From JBOFCS01 sp051646185 (GTDB taxonomy: Bacteria; Actinomycetota; Actinomycetes; Mycobacteriales; Mycobacteriaceae), in NCBI GenBank assembly GCA_051646185.1, contig JBOFCS010000164.1:1-5669 (forward strand): DNA of 5,669 nt, read 5' to 3'. Shown piece by piece: positions 5,660-5,669 of the stretch. Positions within the stretch are counted from its first letter, which is position 1, and every line of letters begins with the position of its first letter. The translations under genes and the position numbers were made by a program. Under the pieces are notes generated by a model. The model did no database searches, was not told the DNA's origin, and was given only the letters and a program-made list of their open reading frames with translations.

Positions 5660-5669
5660 TGCGGGTTCT
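5659..5669 (+). CDS. mnmA: Start of tRNA 2-thiouridylase MnmA (TrmU), truncated by the window edge
   Basis: ATG at 5659-5661 overlaps the TAA stop of the desulfurase gene (TAATG), and AAAGGTGG at about 5645-5652 gives a ribosome binding site. Only M-R-V-(L) is visible, which agrees with MnmA proteins that begin M-[KR]-V-L-A. MnmA uses ATP and persulfide sulfur from the desulfurase to make 2-thiouridine at tRNA position 34. The call rests on the overlap, the four residues and the known iscS-mnmA order in Mycobacteriales, so it is mainly contextual. Confidence 0.6.

Overview
The window looks like ordinary chromosome from a Mycobacteriales actinobacterium, most likely a Corynebacterium. The base composition is moderate, roughly 50% GC by eye, which is far below Mycobacterium. 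The gene order, methyltransferase (divergent) / etfB-etfA / GNAT acyltransferase / PlsC-like acyltransferase / cysteine desulfurase / mnmA, matches from memory the Mycobacterium tuberculosis block Rv3030 / Rv3029c-Rv3028c / Rv3027c / Rv3026c / Rv3025c / Rv3024c. Species cannot be fixed from the sequence alone.

Layout. Positions 1-518 (minus strand) hold the first 172 codons of a class I SAM-dependent methyltransferase that runs off the left edge. Positions 519-688 are the divergent intergenic region. It contains a perfect 16-bp inverted repeat (581-616) whose two arms are each a copy of AGTAA(S)TTACT, and plausible -10 boxes on both strands. This is the most striking non-coding signal in the window and a good candidate operator pair. 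Positions 689-2486 encode the two subunits of electron transfer flavoprotein (EtfB, EtfA), closed by a strong hairpin terminator at 2504-2545. Positions 2634-4360 encode a LuxI/OlsB-like GNAT acyltransferase and, after a 2-nt gap, a PlsC/OlsA-like acyltransferase. A 63-nt gap with a probable leaderless promoter precedes the cysteine desulfurase (4424-5659), whose stop codon overlaps the start of what is almost certainly mnmA (tRNA 2-thiouridylase), cut off by the right edge.

Functionally there are three small modules. EtfBA carries electrons from flavin dehydrogenases such as acyl-CoA dehydrogenases of beta-oxidation. The two acyltransferases resemble the OlsB/OlsA pair that N-acylates and then O-acylates an amino acid to make an aminolipid. 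The desulfurase supplies persulfide sulfur to MnmA for tRNA wobble thiolation and possibly to Fe-S assembly. I found no mobile element, CRISPR array, tRNA, rRNA or obvious new defence-type system. The points most worth a second look are the divergent operator, the Ala in place of the usual PLP-contacting Gln in the desulfurase, and the candidate aminolipid acyltransferase pair.
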